A program made the position numbers and the translations under genes. From NCBI GenBank assembly GCA_021808665.1, contig JAKBBA010000013.1, forward strand, positions 19,808 to 83,807: a stretch of 64,000 bases of DNA. Reading direction: 5' to 3'. The notes under the pieces are model-generated. The model saw only the letters and a program-made list of their open reading frames with translations. It ran no database searches and was not told where the DNA came from. Every line of letters starts with the position of its first letter. Position 1 is the stretch's first letter. Below are positions 51,173-59,968 of this stretch, piece by piece. The stretch is from Actinomycetes bacterium (GTDB taxonomy: Bacteria; Actinomycetota; Acidimicrobiia; Acidimicrobiales; Palsa-688).

Positions 51173-52008
51173 GCTTCGACGATAACGCCTGGCGCTATGC
51201 GCGTTCCTCGGCCGACGCTGGTCACAGCCTGGGTTGCGACGGCGGTTATGGTCGCGAGCCCGAACGCCAGGAGCAGGTTTCCGCTCGCCAGCAGCACGGC
51301 CAGTGCGAAGAGGGACGTTACGACGGCGAAGGATCCCTTCGTTACACCGTAGAGGAATTCGACGGCCGCCTGGCTTCCTTCCTCTTTGTGCGTGAGACCG
51401 CCCATGACGAAGGTGATGACCGGGAAGGCACTCACCAGGCCGGACAGGTGTGATCCGAGGATCCCCGAGGCCCCGGTTAGGACAGCGGCGAACATCGCTG
51501 CGATGACCATCCTTATAACAAGGCGGTAACGCAGTCGCAGACCCAGCGCCGGGGGCGCCCCCCGGAGACGGTCAGGTGCCGTCGAGCGGCCCCTGCCCTG
51601 CGCCCCAGGCCACCAGATGAGGACGAACACGTAGGATATGACGCCGACTCCCAGTCCGACCAGAGCCGGCCAGCGAGGTGAGGGATCCAGGATCGCGACA
51701 CCCGCGCCGAAGGCCGCGGCGGAAGCCGCCAGCCCTGACAGGACACCGCCACGCCTGGCGACAGCTGCGTAGACCCATATCAGCAGGGCCTGTGCGCAAG
51801 ACGCCTCGAGGCTTGAGGTTGCCGCCGCTGCCGCGAAGTGCGCTCCGTGTGCCAGGCTCAGCAGGAAGAGCAGCGGGAGGCTGGTGAGGGGAAGCCCGAC
51901 GATAAGCCCGCTCACGCGTTGGCCCCAGCGCTGCTGGGCGAGGCTGCTGAGCAGGATTAGGCACGGGGCCAAGGAGAGCTCGAGGACCAGGATGTTCACG
52001 TCTGCCAT
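51169..52008 (-). CDS. Polytopic membrane protein of the kyn operon, unknown function
   Basis: Not assigned to a named family. The 279 aa have about eight hydrophobic segments in two groups, separated by a basic loop (APDRLRGAPPALGLRLRYR, about 145-163). The C-terminal half contains GLVSAFPVITFVMGGLTHKEEG, a pattern seen in two-domain membrane proteins. It is the first gene of the kyn operon with coupled translation to kynA, so a role in tryptophan, kynurenine or anthranilate transport is plausible. GGAGGG lies 12 bp upstream. Confidence 0.75.
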   Translation of the reverse strand: MADVNILVLELSLAPCLILLSSLAQQRWGQRVSGLIVGLPLTSLPLLFLLSLAHGAHFAAAAATSSLEASCAQALLIWVYAAVARRGGVLSGLAASAAAFGAGVAILDPSPRWPALVGLGVGVISYVFVLIWWPGAQGRGRSTAPDRLRGAPPALGLRLRYRLVIRMVIAAMFAAVLTGASGILGSHLSGLVSAFPVITFVMGGLTHKEEGSQAAVEFLYGVTKGSFAVVTSLFALAVLLASGNLLLAFGLATITAVATQAVTSVGRGTRIAPGVIVEA

Positions 52009-52106
52009 GATCCGGCATTTCCCTCCGAGAAAGTTTCGTTTCTGCGCCAGATAGGAGCATTTATGCGAGATAATCGAGGTGATATAGCGAGATTAGGGAG
52101 AAAAGC
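52009..52106. promoter_or_regulatory. Divergent kyn / Lrp-type regulator control region
   Basis: 98 bp between diverging genes. GCGAGAT occurs at 52065-52071 and 52087-52093, 22 bp apart (two helical turns, same DNA face), with a related GCCAGAT at 52046-52052. An AGAAA-N6-TTTCT inverted repeat lies near 52029-52044. These are good candidates for binding by the adjacent Lrp/AsnC protein. Confidence 0.5.
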
Positions 52107-52550
52107 GTGGACGACATCGATCGCCAGCTGGTAAGGCTGCTCGTCGCGGACGGCCGGCTCAGCTACCAAGAACTGGCCCGTATGGTCCTGCTGAGCTCTA
52201 ACAGCACCGCCGACCGCGTACGCCGTCTGCGCCAATCAGGGACTATCGCCGGCTACCACGCCGAGTTCAACCTGGCCAGTGTCGGGTGCACCCTGCACGC
52301 TCTAACCGACGTGAAGCTGAAGGAGCACGTCGCTCGCGAGGACTTCGAGGACGCCCTAGAAGGCGTCCCCCAGGTTCTCAGCGCCATGCACACGACGGGC
52401 GAGTTCGACTACCAACTCCGCATCGCCTGCACCGGAACTGCCGACCTGCAGAATCTGGTTGACACGGTACGGCGTCTGGGCGCCAGAGAGGTCCAGTCGA
52501 GGATTGTCCTCGGCGAACGCCGCTTCGACCCTACCCGCCTGCTCGCTTGA
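52107..52550 (+). CDS. Lrp/AsnC family transcriptional regulator
   Basis: A 147-aa feast/famine regulator. The HTH is LSYQELARMVLLSSNSTADRVRRL (about 19-42), followed by a RAM effector domain with VLSAMHTTGEFDYQLRIACTG. GTG start. Diverging from the kyn operon, it probably responds to Trp or a kynurenine pathway metabolite and also autoregulates. KynR-type Lrp regulators controlling kyn genes are known in proteobacteria; equivalence here is inference. Its 3' end overlaps the helicase gene by 20 bp. Confidence 0.92.
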   Translation: MDDIDRQLVRLLVADGRLSYQELARMVLLSSNSTADRVRRLRQSGTIAGYHAEFNLASVGCTLHALTDVKLKEHVAREDFEDALEGVPQVLSAMHTTGEFDYQLRIACTGTADLQNLVDTVRRLGAREVQSRIVLGERRFDPTRLLA

Positions 52551-53811
52551 CCCGTCCCCGGGGTGCGGCGCTGCGGTTGCGTCCCGCTGCGGGGCCGGGG
52601 GAGGGGACTCCCCGCCTGCCAGCCGAGGTGTTGCGGCGAGGTGACCCTTGACTGCGCGGAGCTGGCGAGGTTCGCAGGGTCGACTGGGTCAGCGGCACGC
52701 GAGGGGGCGCCTGCGCGAGACCGTTGAGGTCCGGCGAAGTCGTAGAGATGTCGTGGCCGAGCGTGCGCTGCAGCGACTTGACGTCCTTTGCCACCTCGGC
52801 TGTCACCAAGGTGACCACCAGGCCATCTGCCCCGGCTCGGCCGGTGCGGCCCGAGCGGTGGACGTAGTCCTTGGCATCGCCGGGCGGGTCGAAGTGCACC
52901 ACGCAGGCCACCCCATCCACGTGGATACCCCTAGCGGCGACGTCGGTCGCGACCAGAGCGTCGACTCTTCCCTGGCTGAACTCGGCCAGGGCCCGATCCC
53001 GCTGCGGCTGGGAGCGGCTCCCGTGGACGGCTGCTGCCTTCACCCCGGCCGCTTGAAGGCGCCGCGTGAGCCTGTCGGCGCCGTGGCGGGTCCGGCAGAA
53101 CACCACCGCCGGTGCCCTGCGCTCGACCAGGCGAGCCGTCAAATCAGCGCGGGCGTCGCGGTCGGTCTGCCACCACAGGTGTGTGACTTCGCCCGTGTCC
53201 TCCTCGGTCGGCAACGACTCGTGTACCCGCGGCTCGTGCAAATACCGGCGTACGATGACGTCGACAGCACCGTCCAGCGTCGCTGAGAAGAGCAGGATCT
53301 GGCGCTTGGGGCTGATCCTGTCCATGAGGCGTTTCACGGACGGCAGGAACCCCATGTCGGCCATCCGGTCGGCTTCGTCGAGCACAGCCCAGCGCACGTC
53401 TGAGAGATCCAGGTCGCCTTGGGCGATAAGGTCCTCTATCCGCCCCGGGCAGCCGATCAGCAGGTCCAGACCGCGTCGCAACGCGACGCGCTGGGGTCCG
53501 TAGCCGACCCCACCGTAGGCGACGCCGACAGTGGCGCCAAGCGGTTTGGCAAGCTCCGACAGTACAGCTGCCACTTGAGCGGCGAGCTCACGGGTCGGCA
53601 CCAAGACCAAAGCCAAGGGACGCCCGGGAAGAGCGGACGTCGGCGCCTTGGCGAGACTGGCCAGGAGCGGAAGTCCGAAAGCGAGAGTCTTACCGGACCC
53701 GGTGGGCGCGCGGCCACAGACGTCTTTTCCGTTCAGGGCGTCCGGCAGGGTTGCGGTTTGGATGGGGAAAGGGTCAGTGATGCCCTTTGCGCCGAGCGCT
53801 CGTACGAGCAC
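52531..53811 (-). CDS. DEAD-box ATP-dependent RNA helicase
   Basis: RNA remodelling enzyme. Motifs: Q motif ITDPFPIQ, Walker A APTGSGKT, PTRELAAQ, GGVGYG, CPGRIEDL, DEADRMADMG, SAT, and the C-terminal VFCRTRHGADRL, ATDVAARGIHVDGV and HRSGRTGRAG. The motif II is DEAD. A basic Pro/Arg-rich tail follows residue 370. The GTG at 53811 excludes the aromatic residue upstream of the Q motif. The frame continues upstream as NSFSFADLGLPE, but has no ATG, GTG or TTG before the stop at 53914; an ATC at 53850 behind GGAG is one possibility. Confidence 0.9.
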   Translation of the reverse strand: MLVRALGAKGITDPFPIQTATLPDALNGKDVCGRAPTGSGKTLAFGLPLLASLAKAPTSALPGRPLALVLVPTRELAAQVAAVLSELAKPLGATVGVAYGGVGYGPQRVALRRGLDLLIGCPGRIEDLIAQGDLDLSDVRWAVLDEADRMADMGFLPSVKRLMDRISPKRQILLFSATLDGAVDVIVRRYLHEPRVHESLPTEEDTGEVTHLWWQTDRDARADLTARLVERRAPAVVFCRTRHGADRLTRRLQAAGVKAAAVHGSRSQPQRDRALAEFSQGRVDALVATDVAARGIHVDGVACVVHFDPPGDAKDYVHRSGRTGRAGADGLVVTLVTAEVAKDVKSLQRTLGHDISTTSPDLNGLAQAPPRVPLTQSTLRTSPAPRSQGSPRRNTSAGRRGVPSPGPAAGRNRSAAPRGRVKRAGG

Positions 53812-54117
53812 CTCGGGTAGGCCGAGGTCGGCAAAGCTAAACGAGTTGATGATGATCTCCAGATGTAAAGTCGGTCGTGTTGAGCAGGCTTTTGCCCGGC
53901 CGGCTCCAACCGGCTAGCGCCCGGGGAGAACGTACACGCCCGGAGCACAACTAATCTTCATCCTATCAGCTGTCGGGGCGATCGAATGTAAGGGCGATCC
54001 GATGCCGTCGAGTTATTGCCGGCGAAGCTATCGTCGTGGGTAGTGATCTGTCCGCCAGCCGTGGAGCGCCTCCGCATGTCTTGGCGCGTGCACGGACAAG
54101 ACGAGGGGTGATCGGTC

Positions 54118-55557
54118 GTGGAGATGCAGATTGCGAGCCGGAGCTCCTACTCGGGTCTCATAGACCTGGACTGGTCGAGACCCTTAGGCCGCTGGAAGGA
54201 TCCTCGCCTGGTGCGAATGGCGCGGGGCCGTTCGCGCCACATGGTGCGCTTCGTCGAACTTGAAGGGAAGGTGTTCGCCGTCAAGGAGCTCGACGATCGC
54301 CTCGCAGTGAAAGAATACGAGATGCTGAAGGAGATGGCTGATTCCTCGCTGCCAGCGGTGGAAGTCGCCTGTGTCGTCCTCGACCGCAAGGCAACCACGG
54401 GAGAGCCCCTTGAGGGCGCCGTGGTCACCCGGTTCTTGGATTACGCCCTCCCATACACCTACCTGTTGCGCCGGGACGGGTGGTCCCAGAGCCAGAGACG
54501 TCTGATCGACGCGGCGGCGGTGCTGCTGGTCCAACTCCACCTCGAAGGGTTCTGGTGGGGCGACTTCTCCCTCGGCAATGCCCTTTTCCGCCGGGACGCC
54601 GGGGAGCTTCGCGCTTATCTCGTCGACGCTGAGACAGCGGAACGACACGAAAAGCTCTCCGACGGGCAGAGACGATACGATCTGGATATAGCCGTCGAGA
54701 ACATGGCCGGGGGACTTGCGGACCTGGTTGCGGCCGGCAAGGTCAAGACCGACGTAGACCCTATAGATGTGGCGTTTCAACTGGCAGAGCGATATGAAGC
54801 GCTTTGGGCTGAGGTGACCTCCGAGGAAGAGTTCTCCACAGACGAGCTTTGGCGTCTCGAGGACCGAGTTCGCCGGCTCAACGCTCTCGGTTTCGACGCG
54901 AGCGAACTTTCCGTGGTGTCACTCGTGGGTAAGGACAGGATCCGAATACGACCGCTGGTAGTAGAAGAGGGTCACCACGGCCGGCGATTGGCACGCCTGA
55001 CCGGCATAACCGTCCAAGAGAACCAAGCTCGACGACTTCTCAATGACCTGGACTTTTACCGGGCCGAGCTCGAACGCGACCGGCGGGCGCCGCTCAGCGA
55101 AGCGATAGCAGCGCACCGCTGGATGACCGAGCGTTTCGAACCGTTCGTGACGTCCATACCCCCAGACCTAGCCGGCCGGCTTGAGCCGGCGGAGGCCTAC
55201 CACCAGTACCTGGAGCACAGGTGGTTCCTGTCAGAGGCGGCCGGACACGACGTTAGCGACGCGGAGGCTATGCGCTCGTTCTTCGACAGTGTCCTTCGGC
55301 CCCGCCCGGAGGAGAAGATCGTCTTCGACGAGCCCACCCAGGAGCTTCCCATCACTTGGTTTGCCCCGTCGACGGACCGGCCCCTAAACGCCCCCGAAGA
55401 CCCGAACGCCCCCGAGGATCAGTCCGGCGGGGAGACGTCTCCCTATCAGCTCTCCAGGTCGGGTTCGCCGAGAACCTCCGTCGAAGTCGGAGGCGACGGC
55501 GGAAGTGGCGACGGCGGAGTCGGAAGCGACAGGGTACGGCCGGCGATCTCCGGCTGA
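54118..55557 (+). CDS. DUF4032 family protein
   Basis: Actinobacterial family with a kinase-like N-terminal part. It resembles atypical kinases: VRFVELEGKVFAVKELDDRLAVKEYEML has a VAIK-like Lys and an acidic helix, and FWWGDFSLGNALFRRD matches a catalytic HGDxxxxN-type loop (G-D-F-S-x-x-N). DAE in YLVDAETAE would be the DFG-like metal ligand. The C-terminal part (about 215-400) holds the DUF4032 region. A Gly/Pro/Ser-rich tail overlaps the convergent HTH gene by 112 bp. Start GTG 54118 or ATG 54124. Confidence 0.82.
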   Translation: MEMQIASRSSYSGLIDLDWSRPLGRWKDPRLVRMARGRSRHMVRFVELEGKVFAVKELDDRLAVKEYEMLKEMADSSLPAVEVACVVLDRKATTGEPLEGAVVTRFLDYALPYTYLLRRDGWSQSQRRLIDAAAVLLVQLHLEGFWWGDFSLGNALFRRDAGELRAYLVDAETAERHEKLSDGQRRYDLDIAVENMAGGLADLVAAGKVKTDVDPIDVAFQLAERYEALWAEVTSEEEFSTDELWRLEDRVRRLNALGFDASELSVVSLVGKDRIRIRPLVVEEGHHGRRLARLTGITVQENQARRLLNDLDFYRAELERDRRAPLSEAIAAHRWMTERFEPFVTSIPPDLAGRLEPAEAYHQYLEHRWFLSEAAGHDVSDAEAMRSFFDSVLRPRPEEKIVFDEPTQELPITWFAPSTDRPLNAPEDPNAPEDQSGGETSPYQLSRSGSPRTSVEVGGDGGSGDGGVGSDRVRPAISG

Positions 55558-55841
55558 AACCCGGCGATGGCTGTGAGAAGGTCGCCGACGCTGTGAGGTT
55601 GCTCGACGGGATGGCGCACCGGAAGGTCCGGGTCGATCTCGTAGTGGTTGCGACGGCCAACCTTGCGCCGCCTCACGTAGCCCGCGTCTACAAGGTCGGA
55701 CACTATCGCCTGGGCGGCCCTCTCGGTGATACCAACCCTCTCCGCTATGTCCCTTCCTCGCACCCCTGGGTCCTGGGCAATGCACACCAGGACGTGTCCG
55801 TGGTTGGTTAGAAACGTCCAGGTCGCCATAAAAGCAACCAT
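55446..55841 (-). CDS. Winged-helix transcriptional regulator (MarR/ArsR-like), divergent from dabBA
   Basis: A 131-aa regulator. The winged HTH is in the first 75 residues: FLTNHGHVLVCIAQDPGVRG, DIAERVGITERAAQAIVSDL (recognition helix), and a wing YVRRRKVGRRNHYEID. A Pro/Ser-rich tail (TPPSPLPPSPPTS) follows, encoded antisense to the end of the DUF4032 gene. Divergent from dabB with a palindrome in the shared promoter, so it is the probable local regulator of inorganic carbon uptake. Confidence 0.83.
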   Translation of the reverse strand: MVAFMATWTFLTNHGHVLVCIAQDPGVRGRDIAERVGITERAAQAIVSDLVDAGYVRRRKVGRRNHYEIDPDLPVRHPVEQPHSVGDLLTAIAGFQPEIAGRTLSLPTPPSPLPPSPPTSTEVLGEPDLES

Positions 55842-55879
55842 ATCGTGTCACATTTCATAAGGTTTCGACAAGCACCGAG

Positions 55880-55908
55880 TTGCCCGCACTCATTTCACGA
55901 ACTATATT
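55880..55908 (+). promoter_or_regulatory. Sigma-70-like promoter for the dab operon
   Basis: -35 TTGCCC (55880-55885) and -10 TATATT (55903-55908) are separated by 17 bp. The start point would be near 55915, within the palindrome and about 29 bp before the GTG of dabB. Confidence 0.6.
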
Positions 55909-55909
55909 T

Positions 55910-55927
55910 TACGAAGTCTGTTTCGTA
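55910..55927. promoter_or_regulatory. 18-bp palindrome overlapping the dab transcription start
   Basis: TACGAA and TTCGTA are separated by GTCTGT. It begins 2 bp after the -10 box and covers the predicted +1, the position where a repressor would block transcription. The divergent winged-helix protein is the likely ligand. Confidence 0.55.
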
Positions 55928-55943
55928 GATATGGAGTCTGAGT

Positions 55944-57404
55944 GTGCTGCTGTTCGAGGAGCTGTCGCTGGTACTTTCGTTGATCCTGGCGGTTATACCT
56001 GTGCTCACAGCCGCTCGCGCCAGGCGCCTGACTGTCACTGCTGCATGGCTTGCAGCTCTCGCATCAGCCGCCACGCTCGTTGCTGTAGCGATCAGGGGTA
56101 AGGCGACCGTCGGGTTCGGGGGCCCACCTTGGACCTCCTGGGTCGGCTTCGACGCTTCCGCGCTCACGGCCAGCGTCGAGACCCTGATACTCGGGGTGGG
56201 GGCGCTGGTGCAGAGCTTCTCGGTCCGATACCTTCAGACCGATCCGCTCGCTTCGCTCTTCGCATCCAGGGCTGCTGCTGTCATCGCCCTTATGGCGGCA
56301 GTAGCGACTGCGGACTCCCTGTTCGGACTGGTCCTGGCATGGGTCGGTGCCGGTATGGCTTTCGTGTCGGTCCTCGGTTACCGCCGCGATCTCCCCGGCA
56401 CGAGAAGCTGCGCCCGGAGCGCGTGGCGTAGCTTCGCGGTCGGTGACGCATGCCTAGTGGCGGCCCTCGTGATAGCTGCGGTGGTCGTAGGGCCGGTTCA
56501 CCTAGGGTCGGCCCGAGCCCTGGGGACCGACCTGCGCCGCCTCGGAGCTTGGGACGACGCTGTCTCCGCCTTGGTCGCGGTCGCTGCGCTATCACGGTGC
56601 GCGCAGGGTGTGTTTCACAGGTGGCTGTCTCTCAGCGTCTCGGCGCCGACCCCGGCGTGCGTGCTGTTGCACGCCGGTGTGGTCAATGGCGGCGGATTGC
56701 TTCTGCTGCGCCTGGACCCGCTGGGAACATGGAAGCCCGCGATGGCGACGCTACTGGTCATCGCGGGGCTGACATCTGTCTGGTCGGGGGCTGTGATGTC
56801 CTCCCAGGCTGACGTCAAGGGGAGCCTGGCCAGCTCCACCCGAGCGCAGATGGGTTTCATGCTCGCCGAGTGCGCCGTGGGCGCCTACCCGGCGGCCGTC
56901 GTGCACCTGATCGGCCACGCCATGTACAAGGGTCACCAGTTCATGGCGTCGGGCTCGACTGTTTCCAAACCCGGCCAGCTTCACCTGACCAGCGCTCAGA
57001 GCCGTCCCCGCCGGCGCCTGTTGGCCGCGGCGGTCGGATTGGCAGCTGCCGGTGCGTCCACGCCGGGGGTGCACAGCGGCGACGGATGGGTGATCGTGTT
57101 CTTCGCAGCGACCAGTGCGGTAGCGATAAGCCTCTCGTGGGCCTCGCACTTCCCTGCTTCGCTTCGATCCCAGTGGCGGTGGCCTCTGGGGCTGGTAGTT
57201 GCGTCGGGTCTCTACGGGGCGACGGCCGACTTGGTCGGCCGTTTCGCCGGGCGCGACCTCACATTCGGAGGGGCGCTAAGCCCATGGTGGCTGTTGGTCT
57301 TCGCCGCCGCCGCTTGGACCTTCCCTCGCTTGGTCCACTCCGGCAGACTTCCCATGTTGGGTGTAGGCACCCTCGTGGAAGCAGCACCGGCGGTGTTGTC
57401 ATGA
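55944..57404 (+). CDS. dabB: DabB-like proton-translocating membrane subunit of inorganic carbon uptake
   Basis: NuoL/MrpA-like antiporter-family subunit that pairs with DabA to accumulate bicarbonate using ion movement. The 486 aa are strongly hydrophobic, about 13-14 segments. The conserved proton-channel helices are recognisable: VEGAxLxF-like FGLVLAWVGAGM, SAPTPACVLLHAGVVNGGG with the Lys/His-type segment, and HLIGHAMYKGHQFM (HxxxK). GTG start at 55944. Coupled to dabA by ATGA. Confidence 0.88.
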   Translation: MLLFEELSLVLSLILAVIPVLTAARARRLTVTAAWLAALASAATLVAVAIRGKATVGFGGPPWTSWVGFDASALTASVETLILGVGALVQSFSVRYLQTDPLASLFASRAAAVIALMAAVATADSLFGLVLAWVGAGMAFVSVLGYRRDLPGTRSCARSAWRSFAVGDACLVAALVIAAVVVGPVHLGSARALGTDLRRLGAWDDAVSALVAVAALSRCAQGVFHRWLSLSVSAPTPACVLLHAGVVNGGGLLLLRLDPLGTWKPAMATLLVIAGLTSVWSGAVMSSQADVKGSLASSTRAQMGFMLAECAVGAYPAAVVHLIGHAMYKGHQFMASGSTVSKPGQLHLTSAQSRPRRRLLAAAVGLAAAGASTPGVHSGDGWVIVFFAATSAVAISLSWASHFPASLRSQWRWPLGLVVASGLYGATADLVGRFAGRDLTFGGALSPWWLLVFAAAAWTFPRLVHSGRLPMLGVGTLVEAAPAVLS

Positions 57405-59968
57405 AACCGGCTCCCAGGGCTGCTGCGCTTCGCGCGATCGCCGAGCTAGCGAGCGATCCGCTTCCGATCCTCTGGCCCCTAGAGACCGCCATAGCGACCA
57501 ACCCGCTGTGGGATATGCGCTCCCGGGGGTTCGCCGGCGCCGTTTCGACAGCTGAGCATCTTCTAGGCGCAACCGGGTACCCATCCGACGACACCTTTCG
57601 CTGCGCCTACAGGGATGGGCGAATAACACACGCCGACCTGGTTTGCGCGCTGCAGGAATCCCAGTCGACGGCTGGAGGAGGAACTGAAGGAGGGATCACC
57701 ACACGGGCGGCGAGGAGCCACTTCGACGCCTCCCTCTCGGGCGGGCGTCACTTGGCCGGTCAGGTAGACGCCGAGGTGGCCAAGTGGTGCGCCGCGTTCC
57801 TGGGCGGAAAACTGCCGCTGTCATCCGAGGGTTTCTACAAGGCGTGGCTTCGTAGCGTCTCGACCACCCGATGGGCTCGGCGTCCCAGGATTAAGCGGCT
57901 GCTTTGCGGTCTCCCGCCAACCGCTGCCGAAGCCGCCGTGTCCTGTCTCGCCCTTCTCGGAATCGACGAGGATCAGTGGCGAGCGGAGCTCACGGCTCAC
58001 CTCGCACGGATGCCCGGCTGGGCGGCCCACGCTAAGTGGCGGTCGCGTTGGGCGGCACCGAACGCTGCCGGCCCCGCCCTCGAGTTGGTGGACTACCTGG
58101 CCGTGAGACTGGTCTACGAGGCTTCGATCGCCACAGAGGCTTCGATCGCCACAGGGGAGTCGGGCGGCTCAGAAGGATCGGTCAGTTTAGAAGGATCGGG
58201 CGGTTCAAAGGCTTCCAGCGGCACCCCGACTGGCCTGACGGCGAAGACCAGACCTCAGCAGCAGAAGGCGACGGCGAGCCTCGACCTGATCCCTTCCTTG
58301 GTAGACATGGACGGGTCGGACGGCCGTGAGGTCTGGCTCAGGGCCTACGAGATCCACTACCGGCACGAACTACTGAGAAACCTGACCCGCCAAGCCGTTC
58401 GGCCCTCGTCGCTGGCTCCTACAGCCCAATTCGTGTTCTGCATCGACGTCCGCTCGGAAGGCCTGAGACGTCACATCGAAGCGAGCGGGGAATACGAGAC
58501 TTTCGGCTTTGCCGGGTTCTTTGGCTTCCCGGTTCGTGTTCACCCCTGGGACGGTGGGTCGGTGGTAGACCTGTGCCCGGTTCTTCTTCGCCCGACCCTC
58601 GAAGTCGACGAAATCCCCGCCGACGTCCAACCCTCGCCGGTGAGCGACCTGCTAGCGGACCACGCCGGCTTCGCTGGTGTAGGACCTGCCGTCGAGGAAG
58701 CCAGGCAAGGTGAGGTGTCGCCTTACGTTCTCGCCGAAGCGTCCGGCTTCGTGCTTGGGCCGCTCGCGGCGCTTCGGACCCTTACCCCCACGGTTTTCGC
58801 TGCGCTGCGCTCGTGGGTCTCCGCCAAGCTTGCTCCGCAACCGCTAACTGGGTTCGACCTTCAGGGTCCGTCCTCGCCCAGCGATGACTCTCAGGCCCTC
58901 TACGCCGAAACGGCGCTAAAGACTATGGGTCTCACCTCGGGATTCGCACCCGTCGTGGTCATCTGCGGGCACGCCGCCACCACCGAGAACAACCCTTTCG
59001 CTAGTGCTTTGGACTGCGGCGCCTGCGGAGCGGTCGGTGGGGCTAGATCAGCCCGGATGGCGGCCGACGTCCTTAATCGACCTCGGGTCAGGGAGCTCCT
59101 AGCCGAACGTCACATAGACATTCCCAAAGAAACCCTGTTCGTCGCCGCCGAGCACGACACCACGACGGATCGGGTCAGAGTGCTCGACCCTAGCTCGGTA
59201 CCGTCAAGCCACACACGGCTCGTCGAAGCACTGCAGGAGATGATGTCACGAGCCGGGCAAAGCCTGGCCGTCGAGCGCTCCCGGGACCTTCCCGCCGCCG
59301 ATCACAGTCGCGCTAGCGCTCACGTTTCCTGCAGGTCGGTCGACTGGGCTCAGCTGCAGCCGGAGTGGGGCCTGGCCCGCAACGCCTCCCTGATAATAGC
59401 TCCGCGGGCTCTGAGCGCCGGCGTGGACCTTCAACGCCGGGCGTTCCTGCATTCCTACGACCCGGACTCCGACGAGAGCGGCTCGTTGCTTGAGACCATC
59501 CTGACAGGTCCTATGGTCGTTGCCCACTGGATCAACGCCGCCTACTATTTTTCTGCTGTCAGCCCTGACGTTTACGGTGCCGGCGACAAGGCGGCGCACA
59601 ATGTCGTCGCCGGCGCGGGCGTCTGGCAGGGAGCAGGAGGGGACCTGCGTCTCGGTTTGCCTCGCCAAGCCGTCTTCGACGGGGAGCGCCTCTACCACGA
59701 ACCAATGCGCCTCTTGACGATCATAGAAGCCCCCCCGACGCGCATCGACTCGGTGATCGATCGGAACGCCGTCGTCAAGCAGCTCGTCGGCGGCGCGTGG
59801 GTGCACCTGGTGTGCCGCCACGAAGGCGCCTGGCTACGCAAAGCTGACGACGGCTCCTGGAGGGAGCTGGCGGACGGCGGCCCCTCTCCATACCCGGACT
59901 TCGGTGGCCCGGTCGACGCTACCCTCGAAGGACTTCAGACATCTCAAATAGGAGGAAGCCAGCCATGA
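57401..59968 (+). CDS. dabA: DabA (DUF2309) inorganic carbon uptake protein
   Basis: Large cytoplasmic subunit of the DAB complex, with beta-carbonic-anhydrase-like zinc chemistry that converts CO2 to bicarbonate. The ATG at 57401 is set by the ATGA overlap with dabB, giving 855 aa; the open frame to 56870 is read-through in the dabB region. The zinc and catalytic residues are present: C347 and D349 in FCIDVRSE, H524 in VICGHAATTENN, and C539 in LDCGACGAVGG. These match the Cys/Asp/His/Cys set described for Halothiobacillus DabA. A Gly/Ser-rich insert lies at about 240-280. Confidence 0.93.
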   Translation: MKPAPRAAALRAIAELASDPLPILWPLETAIATNPLWDMRSRGFAGAVSTAEHLLGATGYPSDDTFRCAYRDGRITHADLVCALQESQSTAGGGTEGGITTRAARSHFDASLSGGRHLAGQVDAEVAKWCAAFLGGKLPLSSEGFYKAWLRSVSTTRWARRPRIKRLLCGLPPTAAEAAVSCLALLGIDEDQWRAELTAHLARMPGWAAHAKWRSRWAAPNAAGPALELVDYLAVRLVYEASIATEASIATGESGGSEGSVSLEGSGGSKASSGTPTGLTAKTRPQQQKATASLDLIPSLVDMDGSDGREVWLRAYEIHYRHELLRNLTRQAVRPSSLAPTAQFVFCIDVRSEGLRRHIEASGEYETFGFAGFFGFPVRVHPWDGGSVVDLCPVLLRPTLEVDEIPADVQPSPVSDLLADHAGFAGVGPAVEEARQGEVSPYVLAEASGFVLGPLAALRTLTPTVFAALRSWVSAKLAPQPLTGFDLQGPSSPSDDSQALYAETALKTMGLTSGFAPVVVICGHAATTENNPFASALDCGACGAVGGARSARMAADVLNRPRVRELLAERHIDIPKETLFVAAEHDTTTDRVRVLDPSSVPSSHTRLVEALQEMMSRAGQSLAVERSRDLPAADHSRASAHVSCRSVDWAQLQPEWGLARNASLIIAPRALSAGVDLQRRAFLHSYDPDSDESGSLLETILTGPMVVAHWINAAYYFSAVSPDVYGAGDKAAHNVVAGAGVWQGAGGDLRLGLPRQAVFDGERLYHEPMRLLTIIEAPPTRIDSVIDRNAVVKQLVGGAWVHLVCRHEGAWLRKADDGSWRELADGGPSPYPDFGGPVDATLEGLQTSQIGGSQP
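58118..58153 (+). repeat. Two tandem 18-bp repeats inside dabA
   Basis: GAGGCTTCGATCGCCACA occurs twice head to tail, coding EASIAT twice. It starts a low-complexity Gly/Ser/Glu insert that continues with imperfect AGAAGGATCGG repeats near 58170-58200. Both copies are in frame, so the protein tolerates length change here. Confidence 0.8.

Noticed and set aside
56870..57400. Upstream extension of the dabA reading frame
   Set aside because: Arg/Pro-rich read-through within dabB; the ATGA overlap at 57401 and family length fix the real start.
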